64,000 nt of DNA from Diogma glabrata (lineage: Eukaryota; Arthropoda; Insecta; Diptera; Cylindrotomidae): contig OY856188.1 in NCBI GenBank assembly GCA_963693315.1, positions 99,608,915-99,672,914 on the forward strand, written 5' to 3'. Positions 22,365 to 34,949 of this stretch are shown piece by piece. Made by a program: the position numbers and the translations under genes. Numbering within the stretch: the stretch's first letter is position 1; the number at the start of each line of letters is the position of its first letter. Below the pieces are notes generated by a model. The model was not told the origin of the DNA, made no database searches, and saw only the letters and a program-made list of their open reading frames with translations.

Positions 22365-23624
22365 GGGCTATTATTTTGAAAACGTACATTCGACAAAAAG
22401 ATTTTTAAATTTTTGATTTTTAAAAAATCTGAAATTTTGATATATTGTTGGTATTGACGAAAGAAAAAAAGTATTTTCTGCTTTTATTTTTTGAATACTC
22501 TGAATCGGAGTTATGCGCGGTTGAATTTTTGAGGCTTTTTCACGTAGTTTTGGTAATAGTGTCAATGTTTTGTTAATAGATCCCATAAATTTCATGCGAT
22601 TTACGTATATTTTTGCACATAGGGAGAAAAATTGTTGAATAATCGAAATACGTAAGTTGAAAATTAATAATTTTTCTCTTTTCCGCTAGGCGGCGCGTTA
22701 AACCTTGCTTTACTTGAAAGCTCATATCTCAAAAATCAACTTTTTTTTGCTGTTTTCCACAAATTTTAAAGTAAACACATGCAGCTATGAAATACAAAAA
22801 TAAAAAGTGAGAGATTCCATATGGATTTTTTATACGATTTTTTAAAGTTTAGTATATGAAAAATTCACATGTGTTTTTACATCATATTAATTATTCTTTA
22901 CTAAATGGTGAATCTAATATATTGAAAATTTTATATTTTATTATATGTACTAAATTTGAAACATATTCTTTGCATTATTCGTTGAAAAACAGGTTTTTAT
23001 TGAGATAAAGAATTAGAGATTACAACGATCGAAGAATGTGATTTACTTTCAACATCTTAACACTAACAGAAGCATGAGTCGAATATATTAATAAATTGTT
23101 TTTTCTATAAAAATCATAATTTAATGAAACAATAATAATATTACAAAAGAATACATAAAAAAATTAATTTTTATATTTTTTTGGCCTCTAAATTGAAATA
23201 TTTCTGATTATCGGAAAAGAACAACACTGTGCCAATTATTTTATCGACTGTAGTGTTATCCGGTAAAAACCCAAGCAGAGTTTGAAATACGGAAACTGGA
23301 AATACGGCCGCCTAGCGGAAAAGAGAAAATGTATTAATTTCCAACTTACATATTTCGATTATTTAATAATTTTTCTCCCTATGTGCAAAAATATACGTAA
23401 ATCACATGAAATTTATGGGATCTATTAACAAAACATTGACACCATTACCAAAACTACGTGAAAAAGCCTCAAAAATTCAACCGCGCATAACTCCGATTCA
23501 GGTTACTCAAAAAATAAAAGCAGAAATTACTTTTTTTCTTTCGTCAATACCAACAATATACCAAAATTTCAGATAGTCGAAATAGTCGATTTTTTTTCGA
23601 TGTACGTTTTCAAAATAATAGCCC
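22365..23624. mobile_element. Non-coding element with about 330-bp terminal inverted repeats
   Basis: GGGCTATTATTTTGAAAACG at the left end is matched by its reverse complement ending at 23624. The arms 22365..22695 and about 23300..23624 are closely similar. They include TTTTTGCACATAGGGAGAAA and a stretch with CCGCCTAGCGGAAAAGAG. ATTT flanks both sides. The central 600 bp shows no coding frame. It looks like a non-autonomous DNA transposon. Confidence 0.8.
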
Positions 23625-24634
23625 ATTTATTTATTCATTCTCATGATAGCAGTCCCAAACAATAAATTAAATAAAAAAATTAATCTACATTTCTATGCAA
23701 AACAAACAACAAAATTTAGGAAATTTATTTGTAATGGACAAGATATTACCCGTCAGTTGTGCTTCAATTTTCCGTCCTTTTTATCTATAGTAATATACTA
23801 TAGCACTATTTGAAAATATATGTATATATTTTCAAAAACTTTTTCACCCACCTGTTTGTAAACAAAACAAACATATTTAGTTAAAACATTCCGAAGTGCA
23901 TTTGACCCTCTATCCAGAATTATTAAATTCTCTTTTATTTTCTATTTTTTTTACATAATTATAGAAAAATTAAAGAGAACTATCCAAAATACTACATAAA
24001 TAATTTTTTCGGCAAACGGCTGCAAAGTTTAACTTCACTGCCACTAGGGAAGATGGTTAAAGTCTTACTTTTATGAGGTATAATCAAAGCGGCTGTAAAG
24101 TAACGCAATGGTAAAGTAATTTCACATTTTTACGGCGTCAGAAGAAGTCACCATTTCTTTCCATATTTTTACGATATCTGTTATTTTTTTCAAACAAATT
24201 ATAAAACTATGACAACAAAAAAATAATATATATTTTGATTGGATGATGAAATTTTGAATTATTGTATAACTATGACAACAAAAAAAAACTACTATTTTGA
24301 TTGGATTATGAAATTTGATTGTTGGTTTTGTGCTTTTCTTGTTTAAAAAAATTTTGAAAATTTCTTTTTGGTGCAGTAATTAGAGTTGAGTTGTGTTGTG
24401 CGGAGTTAAATGGAATTGTTACATTTAAAACAGAAAAAACAACTTTGATTTTAAATTAAATAGTGAGAATTCGTGAAAGAAATTTTTTTATCATATTAAA
24501 AATTATATGGCAAAATTATTGTGAAAATATTTTACCTTAGTTTTATTTTAATTTAACCCAATGAAATTCTCTAAACTGACATCATTTAATTTCACCAATA
24601 ATATTTTAATTATACTAATAACAAATATTTTTAC
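23625..24634. other. Intron, AT-rich, one local duplication
   Basis: A word of the type AACTATGACAACAAAAAAA is present twice near 24207 and 24266, together with ATTTTGATTGGATxATGAAAT. Nothing else is recognised. Confidence 0.4.
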
Positions 24635-24705
24635 GTCTGGTCTACTGGGATATTAAAAATTATCAAATAATTTTTTAAATAATTAACTGATATCCCATTA
24701 GACCA
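24635..24705. repeat. Short hairpin repeat
   Basis: ACGTCTGGTCTACTGGGATA at the left is nearly the reverse complement of GATATCCCATTAGACCAACG at the right, around an A/T-rich stem and loop. It is probably a very small foldback element. Confidence 0.6.
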
Positions 24706-24889
24706 ACGTATAATTCATAAAAAATATATAAAGAAATGAAAAATGGCAAAAAATTTTCTAAACGAATTCCCCTCGTTCGTTGATAAATTCTCATAATTTT
24801 TTGGAAAATTCCTCAAGTAAGTGGTATTGATAATAGCCCTCGGCCTATGGCATCGTGCTATTATCGGCTTATGGCATCGTGCTATCTAT

Positions 24890-25665
24890 TTTGAGAATTT
24901 TTTGTTTTTAGGGGAAATAGAGCGGTTCTAAATTTCGAGAATTTTGTGATTTTTGGCTTGAAGACTTGTTTTCAAAGACTTATAACTTCGGTTCTGGTAG
25001 AGATAGACATTTTTTGTCTGTTTTATTTTAAAGAATAGAGATGCAATTTAAAAAAAAAATTGTTAATTATAAAAGTTATTAACAAATTAATATTGTTATA
25101 AACAAATAAAATTTTAAAATCAGTTTTTAGTAATTATCTAAAAAAAATAAAGAGTGTTTAATGTAATCATCGTATTCTACGTTCAATTTTCAATAAGAAA
25201 CGTATATTTAATTAGTGGAGAAATGAGTTTTACTGTTAGAAATGAACTAATTTATCGAGCGCGAGACGGTAACAAATTTTATAAATTTTTGTCATCCAGC
25301 GCTGGAAAAATTAACTTATTTGTAACAGTCATTTCTTCACTAATTAAATATACGTTTCTTATTGACAATTGAACGTAGAATACGATGATTACATTAAACA
25401 CTCTTTATTTTTTTTAGATAATTACTAAAAACTGATTTTAAAATTTTATTTGTTTATAACAATAGGAATTTGTTAATAATTTTTATAATTAACATTTTTT
25501 TTTAAATTGCATCTCTATTCTTTAAAATAAAACAGACCAAAAGTGTCTATCTTTACCAGAACTGAAGTTATAAATCTTTGAAAACAAGTCATCAAGCCCA
25601 AAATCACAAAATTCTCGAAATTTAGAACCACTCTATTTCCCCTAAAAAACAAAAAATTCTCAAAT
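24890..25665. mobile_element. Foldback element, arms about 345 bp
   Basis: 24890..25240 and 25320..25665 are inverted copies. Shared words include TTTAGGGGAAATAGAG, ATTTCGAGAATTTTGTGATT, AATAGAGATGCAATTTAAAA and TGTAATCATCGTATTCTACG. The open frame at 25154..25372 crosses the centre of symmetry and is not a gene. Confidence 0.8.
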
Positions 25666-25839
25666 AAGCATATCGTTATGTTTATATAGAACCCCTAAAA
25701 AAATTTTCAGCTGAATCAAAAATGCCTTAGTCACATTTTGTCCTAATCTGTTCGGTATGTAAAAGAATGACCCATATATTGAATTTTTTGTCGATAAATT
25801 AATTTATTTCTAACAGTAAATATCATTTCTCCATTAAAA

Positions 25840-26150
25840 AAAAATACTTTTTTTATAGGAAATTGAACGATGAATACGATGATTATATTAAAAACTAATT
25901 TCATGGGTGGGGCAATGGTTAAAATTTAATTTTAACATTTTATTTGTTTATAACAATAGGAATTTGTTAATAACTTTAGTTAAAAATATTTATTTTTAAA
26001 AACTTCATCTTTTAACTTTCAAATAAAGAAAAGAAAAACCTTCTATCTTCTATAAAACCGAAGTTATGAATTTTTGAAAATAAGTCTTCAAGCCGAAAAT
26101 CACGAAATTCTCGAAATTTAGAACAGCTCTATTTTCCAAAAAAAAAAAAA
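25840..26150. repeat. Third, diverged copy of the foldback arm
   Basis: This segment matches the right arm of the preceding foldback in the same orientation. It has ATTGAACGATGAATACGATG, TTTGTTTATAACAATAGGAA and CACGAAATTCTCGAAATTTA. It has diverged more than the two arms have from each other. Confidence 0.7.
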
Positions 26151-26289
26151 AATATCCTCGAACACGTATATCTTTTTTTTCGATAAAAAAACCCATAACA
26201 AAAATTTCAACCAAATCAAAAATGGGTCGGTCAGATTTTGTCCAAATCTGTTCGGTTTATAAAAGAATTACCCATATCGAGGAATGAGT

Positions 26290-28250
26290 AAAAGAAGTTG
26301 TATCCAGAATCTATCATAAGAGATTGTCTTCTTGACTTTTTTACACACTACAGCAGCATTACATGTTTCGGCAAATTCCAGAACCATGAAGAAAGACAAA
26401 AGTGATATTCATTCCAAAAGTAGATAAGAATATGTCATCCAGATGTAAAAACGATGGAAAAGGTGTTCGACAACCATATGCGAATTAATAGTCCTTTGGT
26501 AAGATCGCCTTTGCAGAATCGTCAACACTCGAACATAACGGGCAGATCAACAGAGACCTTAAGAAAAATTGACTAGAGATTTAGAGAAGGCGGTGGACAA
26601 CAAGGAAGTTCCTGTCTGTGCCTTTCTTGGAGGAACCATTGAGAACACATTGATGGCATCACAACTGACTAGATGTGTGAGATGCTGGAAACTAGAGTAA
26701 TAGAAACTAAGGTTGGTGATTGCAAAATCAGCCGTGGTACCAAAAAAGGTTGGACAACAAGGCGAGGCCTTATTACCCATCATGTGGCGTCGGGTGGTGC
26801 ATTCTGGCTATCTTAGGTAACCACGGCATAAAATTTCTTGAGTATGCGGATGGCATAGTCATTATTATCCTAGGTAAGTTTGAGGAGATTTAATCTGGTA
26901 GACACATGGAGCACATCCTTAGGACTAAACACAAAACGAGTAAGACTACGTTGGTTTGGTTCACCCGAAGAAAAAGTTTAATATGAAACCCATCATCTTG
27001 AGGAGTTCCGTAATTTAATCTGCACAGGAAACAAAATATCTGGGAGTGGTTCTAGATAGCAAACTCATATGGAGATACCACATGAAAACAGTGGCGATCA
27101 AAGCCATAAGATCTCTGATGGTATGCAAGAGCATGGCGGATAAAACATGGGGGTGAAGCCGAGCTATTCTAAGGTAGATATAACCATGATAGTGAGACTA
27201 GCTATCACGTACGGCGCAATCGCGTGGTACAGAAGAGCTAAGCTCTGGGAAGACAGAGTTAGACTTATAGCAGAGGCTGGCCTGTATCTGCAAAACGGGG
27301 GCAATGAGAACATGTTCTAGCGCATCAATTGAGATGCCGCTAGGACTGGTTCAACTCCACTTGCAGATTAAGAGCATAACCAGGGAAACCATCCTGAGAA
27401 CACTGAAAGAAAACAAATTGATCATTCGGTTGGCACAGTTATTACATGGCTACTATTTGGTTGTTGTGTCTGGAATTCAGTTGTTGTGTTTTCAAATTTG
27501 GTTTTTGAAGATAAGACAACCGAATTTAAGGTTATTGTGACAGAAAATATACGTTTGGCACAAAAGCGGTAGTGTTGACCGAATTTTTTCTTTTAGTCTA
27601 TGGAGGGTATGGGAAAGGACATGATCATCGAGTCTAAATATCGAAAGAGACTTTCGAGAGGGAATCCCTTGTTTGGCGACTGTCTGTTAAATAAGCATGA
27701 TAATGGTAACAATGCAACAGCTTTCTGTATACCTAGCCATGCAGATATTGCAGGTAATAAAAAAGACGACGAATTAGGAAGGATGGGTACAATACAATAA
27801 CATCTTTTGTCGGACCGGTACTTTTTTGTGAACTAGGGACAAAATTCATCCACGAAAGGATGAGGGAAGAAATCAGGACGGAATGGTCCAAAGCATGCAA
27901 TAACACTTTGGACTTAAGCCAGTCTAAAGAGTAAATTGGGTTGTTCAATCAAAAGAGAGCAATTATGTACACTAGGCTGAATAGAAACAACCTGAAAATA
28001 CAGTCAGGTGTTCTTATACGAAATTGGAGACTAAGCAAACAGACGAATTTAGATTCTATTTTTTGGAGGAAGCCACAAATATTGTGGATCTTAAAATCTA
28101 CATGAGAAAGTATTATCTGTGCGTATTATGCTGATGGGAATAATCTGCATACTCCTAACCGTTTGTATATCCTACTAACTGGGTACTCACCAGGTAGTAA
28201 ACAACTGGGGTACAATATATCATTTTGGTCGCAGTGTAACATACCACCAT
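26290..28250 (+). pseudogene. Decayed I/Loa-like LINE (reverse transcriptase and RNase H)
   Basis: In shifting plus-strand frames I read a reverse-transcriptase piece (VPVCAFL near 26600). Next are ITYGAIAWYRRAKLW (about 27205) and a segment with SIEMPLGLVQLHL (27304..27540). An RNase H end (FCIPSHADIAGNKKDDELG, about 27724..27780) and a C-terminal LNRNNLKIQSGVLIRNWRL (about 27975) follow. The order RT, then the LGLxxLHL segment, then RNase H, is that of I-, R1- or Loa-like elements. Stops and shifts make it non-functional. Confidence 0.75.
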
Positions 28251-29059
28251 TATTTACTAATCTAATCTACTTAGATGTTTAAGTTAGACATGTTTAACGT
28301 TAATAAAAACAAATTATAAATTAACGTCTCTAAATATCCACCGATACCATTCCAACTGAGGTTTAGAGTAGGGTAGTAGGATATGTTTCTATGTAACATT
28401 TGTGGGAAAGGACTTCCATAGATAAGAAACTCTGCGAAAAATCACGTAGGCAGGCAACAGTTCTACACTTTGTTTGTTAAGCTGTGAATGTGTGAACCAT
28501 GTCTGATGTTTTGGTGGAACTAGAAAAGGTGGAGTACTCGAGAAAGATTAATTTGAATGCTCGGCTCTAATGAAAAATTTTCAAATCAATAATTTTGAGT
28601 ATAGCATCAGTAAAAATCACAGCTGCCTTATTTAGATCATGTCCTACTAACCAAGTATGTTTCCGTGGAAACAATTTATAATAACTTTTAAGACTTTCGT
28701 AATCCGCATTTTTATAATTCCAAATACACGGTGTGGATTTTTATTCTTTTAAGTTAAGTTTTGTTGTCGATTTTAACTGTAGGATTCCGTTATGGAGTTT
28801 TTCTTGTGACGTTTATGCTCCATGTAGAAAATGTTGCCTAAGTAAACAGCTTTGAATATTCACCACGGTCATTCGCCACACAGCTACAACTGCCATGGCA
28901 GGCGATTCTTTAAAGGTCGTTTATTACGTCCCCAAACTAAGCAAACCTATGGAGCGAATACATCCTATTATATCAGGATAGTCAAGCAGGTTTCTGAATT
29001 CAAAGTAATATCGATTTGTTGTTTGGAGAATATAGGTTCAATTGAGTAGAAAGTTCGAT

Positions 29060-29470
29060 TCTAGCTTTTATGTCTGTAAATATGCTCTTGAGTCAAGCAA
29101 TGATCCCAAATGTTTAAAAGCTTCAACTTCCTCAATTCGTTCATCTCCGCACATCGAATCTTTTTTCTCAGCCTCTCTTGAAACATTCATATGTTTGGTT
29201 TTCTCATAACTTATTTGTAAACCAATTTGTCTAGCACCACTCTCAAGCGACCTGAAAGTTTCTCTCATTGCAATTCACTAATTACATTATGTAATGTGCT
29301 GTCCTTTTGCTTAGTGACTCCAGCGTACCATGGATACCTATTTCGTAGGTAGTAAACTATGTTGAACTCTCGGCTTTTTTTCCAAAATCATCCTTATCGA
29401 GAAGAGTGCATCGGCTATACCTCTGCCTTGCCGGCAATCACACTGATATTTTCAAACAATTCTAGAAAAG
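29060..29470 (-). pseudogene. RTE-like reverse transcriptase fragment
   Basis: The minus-strand frame 29068..29268 contains GLQISYEKTKHMNVSREAEK and then EEVEAFKHLGSLLDS, the usual region after the catalytic centre of RTE/Jockey-like reverse transcriptases. An upstream piece in another frame reads CRQGRGIADALFSI, a corrupted version of the usual RQGD.LS motif. It is too short and broken to be active. Confidence 0.7.
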
Positions 29471-30259
29471 CTGAATAGATTTTTTAACAGTTGAGAACAA
29501 TATTTTTCTTTGATTTTCGAAACATTTTTTCATCGATCTTTTTCTCTACACGACATCACACACAAACATTTTATTTTGATTTTGTTTATAAGATTATTAT
29601 ACAAAGGTGCCTCAAATTTTATATACATTCTGTAAGGTATCGTTATTTACATTTCTTGATTGTGTAATGTGTTAGTAATTTGTGTACCATAAACTTATCT
29701 TTAAAAGTTTTAATTTTTAAGTTTGTATCCCAAATTAAAAAAAACATTGTTATGTCTAATATATATGTTAGGAAGAGTTATTTTTATCTTACAAAGCAAT
29801 ATAAATATTTGCTGAACAGTAGATGAAGATAAAAGCAATCATGCCTAAAGAAATCAATATTATCAGTTCAAATACGTGATGATATGCTCAGTTCATTTTA
29901 TCTTAATGCAAAACAAAATTCATTGAGAAAAATAAGATTAACATTAACAAAAGAAAAATATATTTTAAGAAAACTAGAGCAATAAATACGATATTAATTA
30001 ATCCTATAAGTTGTCAGGAATAATGAATTTTTCTAATTAAAAATAAAGTTTATTTCACGTATATGAACTGATGAATATTCATATGTGGTATACACAAAAA
30101 ATTTAAAGAAAACGAAATAATTTAAATTTCAAAAAGAATAACAACTGAAACGTACAATAGAATAAAATTTAATTTCAACAATTAATAAAAATAAAAACAA
30201 AAATTAAAGCAAAACATTAAAATAATTATAAATATTTATGAATATTTTTTTTTACTTAC
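29471..30259. other. Intron, AT-rich, nothing supported
   Basis: I recognise no repeat or coding frame. The last part contains the polypyrimidine tract and donor region of exon 7 on the minus strand. Confidence 0.45.
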
Positions 30260-30322
30260 GACACGATGATTTTCCTAATTTTGGTGGTTTTTCACGTATA
30301 TATAAATCATCTGTTCCATTTG
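30260..30322 (-). CDS. Host gene exon 7, 63-nt micro-exon (phase 1-1)
   Basis: The acceptor AG is at 30323..30324 and the donor GTAAGT at 30259 downward. It encodes ANGTDDLYIREKPPKLGKSS plus Cys. It is separated from exon 6 by only 116 bp. The acceptor was chosen because it keeps the phase and gives a plausible peptide. An alternative AG lies about 12 nt further in. Confidence 0.72.
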
Positions 30323-30438
30323 CTTGATATAGTTAAGTGATTGATAATGTTTTGAAGTGATTTTAAATTCAAATTAGATAATTTAATTTGATTGTTTTTT
30401 TGTTCGTTTAATATATAAACAATATTTTTACAACTTAC

Positions 30439-30483
30439 CTTGTATTGATGTTGAACTACCGCTTGAATGTCCATCCATATCAT
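30439..30483 (-). CDS. Host gene exon 6, 45-nt micro-exon (phase 1-1)
   Basis: The acceptor GCAG lies just upstream (AG at 30484..30485) and the donor GTAAGT is at 30438 downward. It encodes a Ser-rich piece with DMDGHSSGSSTSIQ. It is small and symmetric in phase, so it is a natural cassette exon. Confidence 0.75.
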
Positions 30484-30580
30484 CTGCAACTTTTTTAATT
30501 TTTGTTGATTTGATTGAGATTTGTTAGTATGAAACATAATTAATACATAATTTAAAATAAGTAAATATTTATATATATTA

Positions 30581-30688
30581 ATATAAGGGTACAGAGTGAT
30601 AAGTGCGAGGGTTTTTTAACCGAGATTTGTTTTAATCTTAACCTGTGGTAGTAGTATTAGTTGTGCTATCTCTATACCCTTATATAGT
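30581..30688. mobile_element. Tiny MITE-like hairpin, about 108 bp
   Basis: ATATAAGGGTACAGAGTGAT at the left is mirrored by a right end whose reverse complement reads TATATAAGGGTATAGAGATA. It lies in the intron close upstream of exon 6. It has no coding content. Confidence 0.55.
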
Positions 30689-32384
30689 TATATCAATATT
30701 ATTTAAATTACTGGTACCAGTCTAAATAGCAAACTTCAACGTTAACTTAAATTAACACATTATTTTAATCAATTAAACCAATTTCTACTAATGAGAGTTG
30801 ATCTGAATTGCTTTACTTATGTTTATGAAATTTGCTAACTTGCATAAAACTGTTTTATGTAAATTACTTATTCGAGAGATTCACGAGATTCATTCTATGT
30901 GAGAGAAGATTTCAATCGTGTACTGGACAAACAGAATTAGGTGGTGGATAATGCTACGTACAATTCATACGTAATGCTAGGATTCCTACAGAAGAGTGAT
31001 CGGTAACATAAACCAAATCAGATCTGTTTTGAATCTTTCAATTAGACTGACCGATTAAAAAACGTCGGTCATCGTTCAATCAGTCTCTTGAAGTCCGTCT
31101 CAAATGTTATTATTTAAGTCAAAAGGTTATTCAAAACATTTTGGAAAGAGCATGAATATGCAAAATAAAAACAGAACCACTGGTGAGATATCGCTTTTTA
31201 TAATTTAACAAAAAAAATTCTCATTAATGTAAATTATTTTTAAAATCCCAACTCAACTGCGATTTTACGCCACCCTGTATGCGTTTATTTTCATCTATTA
31301 AAAGATTAATAGATGAAAATAAAATTTTAAATCGGTTATTTTTTGAACGGATCGTTCGTTATAAGTATTCTTTCTTTTAGTTTATTTTTATATGAAAGTT
31401 TTTTTATTTTTCTATTCTATTCAAAATAAGTTAAGGCGGAGTTGAGTAGAAGTTCGGTATGCTGTAACGCAAATCTGTTTAGATATATACATTTTAAAGA
31501 ACACATTTTTATGCGAAGTTATTGAATTAAAGGAAACACAATGTAAAAGAAGTGCAATACACATAAAACATTTTCATTAATCCGTCTTAGATTAATGACC
31601 GACGAACGATGTTTCTATTAATAACTGAACGATTGGTCATCATTCACTGAAGTGATTCGTTCAATTAAAATCGGTCATTAATACTACAGAATTGCTTAGT
31701 TTGGCAACATTTAACAGTCGAAAGATTATAACCTCTCCCATTTATATTCCTCAAACATAGAATGAAATCCGAAACATAAATTGGCCTAAGTCAATGTACA
31801 AATCGTGATATAGTAAAAAGTGATAAATTAAATTTAATTAAGTAATTTCTACTATTCGTATTGAAAGAACTTTAAATTTTTTTTAAAAATTTCATTAAAA
31901 CATAAATATTGCATTTCAATTTTAAATCAATCGATTTCGTTTTAAATGGGGATGAAATGATGGAACAATAATATTTTTAATATGAACTTATGATGTGCGA
32001 TAATATTTGTTTTTATATATTTACTTGTTATTAAAACAAATATTAATAAACAAAACTAAAAATATTAATTAATTTCATTTCTACTAAAAACACATTAATG
32101 CCCACAGATTTTATGTATTTTTTTGTGATTTTTAATCCAAAGCATAAATATTATTTCATTATGAGTTTACTGTTTAACAGCAACGAAAACGAACAACTAC
32201 AAATTATATTTTTACATGTTTTATTGTGTTAATTGCTCCCCTTTTATACTTTGTTATAATAAAATATTGTCCTAACTTTATTTTTGTGAAATTTTAGCTC
32301 TATTGTTCTTTATTACCTTAGATGTTTTTTTAGGGGTTGAGATAATTTTGGTATTTTTTTTCCTAATATTTATAATTGACTTAC
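30689..32384. other. Intron with three small hairpins
   Basis: 31048..31071 is a hairpin with TGACCGA and TCGGTCA ends. 31284..31323 is a perfect hairpin with an 18-bp stem (TTTATTTTCATCTATTAA). 31591..31682 is bounded by ATTAATGACCGA and its exact inverse. The rest is AT-rich. Confidence 0.55.
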
Positions 32385-32539
32385 CGTTTCGACATTGACC
32401 AGGAACACCTAAATAATTTGGATTTACAACATTAACTTGTCCGATTGGAGTTTGCGTTAATGCTTTTTGTACCACACCAGTAAGATTTGCCAATTGCCGT
32501 TCCATATGTTCTATACGAATTCGATGGAGATCTTCTGGT
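32385..32539 (-). CDS. Host gene exon 5, start of the coiled-coil region
   Basis: The acceptor AG is at 32540..32541 and the donor GTAAGT at 32384 downward. It encodes PEDLHRIRIEHMERQLANLT, then GVVQKAL and a loop ending in PGQCRN. The heptad pattern around HMERQLANLTGVVQKAL fits the first coiled coil known in SRCIN1 and KIAA1217. The exon leaves in phase 1. Confidence 0.88.
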
Positions 32540-32541
32540 CT

Positions 32542-33940
32542 GTAAATTAAACATTAAAAATCAATTTTTCAATACGACAAACTTTATTGGAACAATCGAA
32601 TCGTTCATATGGAATAGAACTTATTCGGTTTAATTAATTTGTCAATTTGAATTAAATAAATTTAAAATGCATCTAAAATTTACGAGAATATATTTTATTG
32701 AATTAAAGTAACATATAAATTAAATGAGGTACGATTGTAGGAAATTTCTACAATGTCACTGATATGAAAAGTAAAAATAATAATACAAAATCATTGGAGA
32801 GAATAATCATTTTACAATTTTCATCTGAAGAGAAATTTTTCTTTTGTATTACATTTTTACGACTTTGGTTTGAATTCGTAGGTTACATTTTAAGGAATGA
32901 GTGGGTTTGAATGGTTGATGGATTTTTTTATGTATGATAAGGAACATATTTTCTCCTTTGGTTGTTTAGATTTGTATGAGTACATGTGTATGAATATGTT
33001 CAGTGCTTATATTATATAGCTTTGTAAGGTTTTATTTAAGTTGTTCAAGTTTGCTTTAGTACGGTTCTGATTCAAAATATTACATTAATTGAAAAAAGTT
33101 AATCATAAAACCAAAATCATGGTTAAAAAGGATTTCACATACACAATTTAAAATTAACCAAAAAAAAACACATGTGGTATTAATAAAGCAAAGTTATTGG
33201 TTTCAAAGAGGCAGTTGTGGCTATCGAATGTGTTTATTGGAATAAAATATATTGGTGATAGTGAAACACATTTATAAGAGTCTAATCCGCAACGGAATAA
33301 GCATTATTTAACAATACTATTTTATTGATCGGCTTTACTTGGTTATATTTTTTCTTCGATCACGATCAATAACTTGAGCAGAGACATTTATTTAACGCAA
33401 GACATCAACAAACATACAGTCAGAGTTTTTATGAATATTTTTCACAAACCGCTGGAATATAATCTGTAAGCGCGTAAACTTCTACTCGTAAACCCATCCA
33501 CCATACTAATCCTAAAATATATTTTAATCTAAACTAAATTCTTATCACTAAACTATTACAAGAAAAGAATACAACAATGAACAAAATTAACATGGTCCTT
33601 CAAGCCGGATTCTGAATGCATAAATAATAATCTTAACTCTAAATGAACTGCGAGTAGAAATTTTCATTGTATAATAAAAAGTTAGATTTGCGAGATTAAA
33701 ACAAATGATTTATAATCCGGATATCGAACAAAATTTGTCGTTGGGCGAAGATGGTACAGTGATTAATTTATTTTACCCTATTTGGTTTTTAGTATCACTA
33801 ATTCAACCAAATATTATTTAAATGGGATAAAATGTTTAAAAATAATTATTTAAATGAAACAAAATGCTTGAAGAACAGCATAACGCCAACGAACGCAATG
33901 ATACTATGGATGAACTCACTCTAAACTAATGTCAATTTCT
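32542..33940. other. Intron, no gene supported
   Basis: AT-rich sequence. Near 33553..33590 the words AACTATTACAAGAAAAGAAT and ACAACAATGAA resemble 38299..38340, which may mark LTR remnants of the decayed BEL/Pao element between them. Confidence 0.4.
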
Positions 33941-34890
33941 AAATGAGATTTATAGTGTGCCTAAAAGGCAACTGAAATACGTTTACCTCGCGTTAACATT
34001 AACAACCGTATTTAGCCATAGATATATATAGTTTAGTTCGCTATACAATTGCAAAGTATGTAAGCGTTGACATCATTTAGCACTACATCCTGAGACCAAC
34101 CCTGCAGTGGCCAAGAAAAAATTTCAGGGAAGCAATCTTTACCAACTGAGCAAAATATTACCAACTACAATGCCATGGCAAAAGCAATATTACCCACGGA
34201 AGACAAGTTTATGCCATTTTATCAACTACCTACTATTAGTTATATTAAAGTCAAATTTGGAAATACATACTGATGCCGAGTTCTACGCCGATTCACGATT
34301 GCAATCATCGTTTGTGACCACGAAGCGTGTTCAACGACGTTAATTAAAGCTAGCATAAATATAAATAGGATTATAGCAGGTTCCGTAATTGTGACCGAGA
34401 AGGTTCAACGACATAAATTAGAGCGCCAAAAATATAAAATAAATATAGCTGGCATCACAGAAGGTTCTGTAATTCCAAAAAGCAGAACAATATTAACTAT
34501 ACGGTCGTTGTACGATTCAAGCAAAAACATAAAACTTAATGCTCTAATTATTAATAAACTACCGTCAAAAATACCAGGATATAATATCAACACTAGCAAC
34601 ACTAGCACTAATGAAATTATATAACAAAAATGTAATTTTTACAAATCTAATTCAATTGATATTTTAATTGGTATAGATAGACAAATATTTTTTTAGCCCC
34701 TGAGAATCGACAGGACTATTTTGGGTTGGGTGGGGTGGTATTTATTTAGTTATCCTCGATCAAGGAAAAACGAAGAAACGCCAACTTAAATGATGTGTAG
34801 CATTCAATTGGACGTAGACTTTGATACAACTCATCGGTAATTTCGGGAGATAGAGGAATGTCTATAGTTTAATTCAGCTATAGATGATTA
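33941..34890 (+). pseudogene. Left part of a decayed BEL/Pao element (gag-protease region)
   Basis: Plus-strand frames 34107..34343 and 34391..34624, and a continuation to about 34880, align in style with the protease region of BEL/Pao polyproteins. They include KYKINIAGITEGSVIP, then SIDILIGIDRQIF, then a short DYFGLGGVV in place of the usual G.GWV motif, and FREIEECL in place of FWEIEE. Multiple stops are present. The element is interrupted from about 34900 by the minus-strand gypsy relic and resumes at about 37630. Confidence 0.7.
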
Positions 34891-34949
34891 GCAGCCAATG
34901 ATTTAACAATTTTTATTTAATAAACTTTCTGTTATGATATACTCTTCAC

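Noticed and set aside
25154..25372. 72-codon frame in the foldback
   Set aside because: It spans the symmetry centre, so its ends mirror each other. It is a structural by-product.
30307..30537. 76-codon minus-strand frame with QSNQQKLKKLQM
   Set aside because: It is an out-of-phase reading across exon 6 and its intron. The spliced phase gives DMDGHSSGSSTSIQ and agrees with both neighbours.
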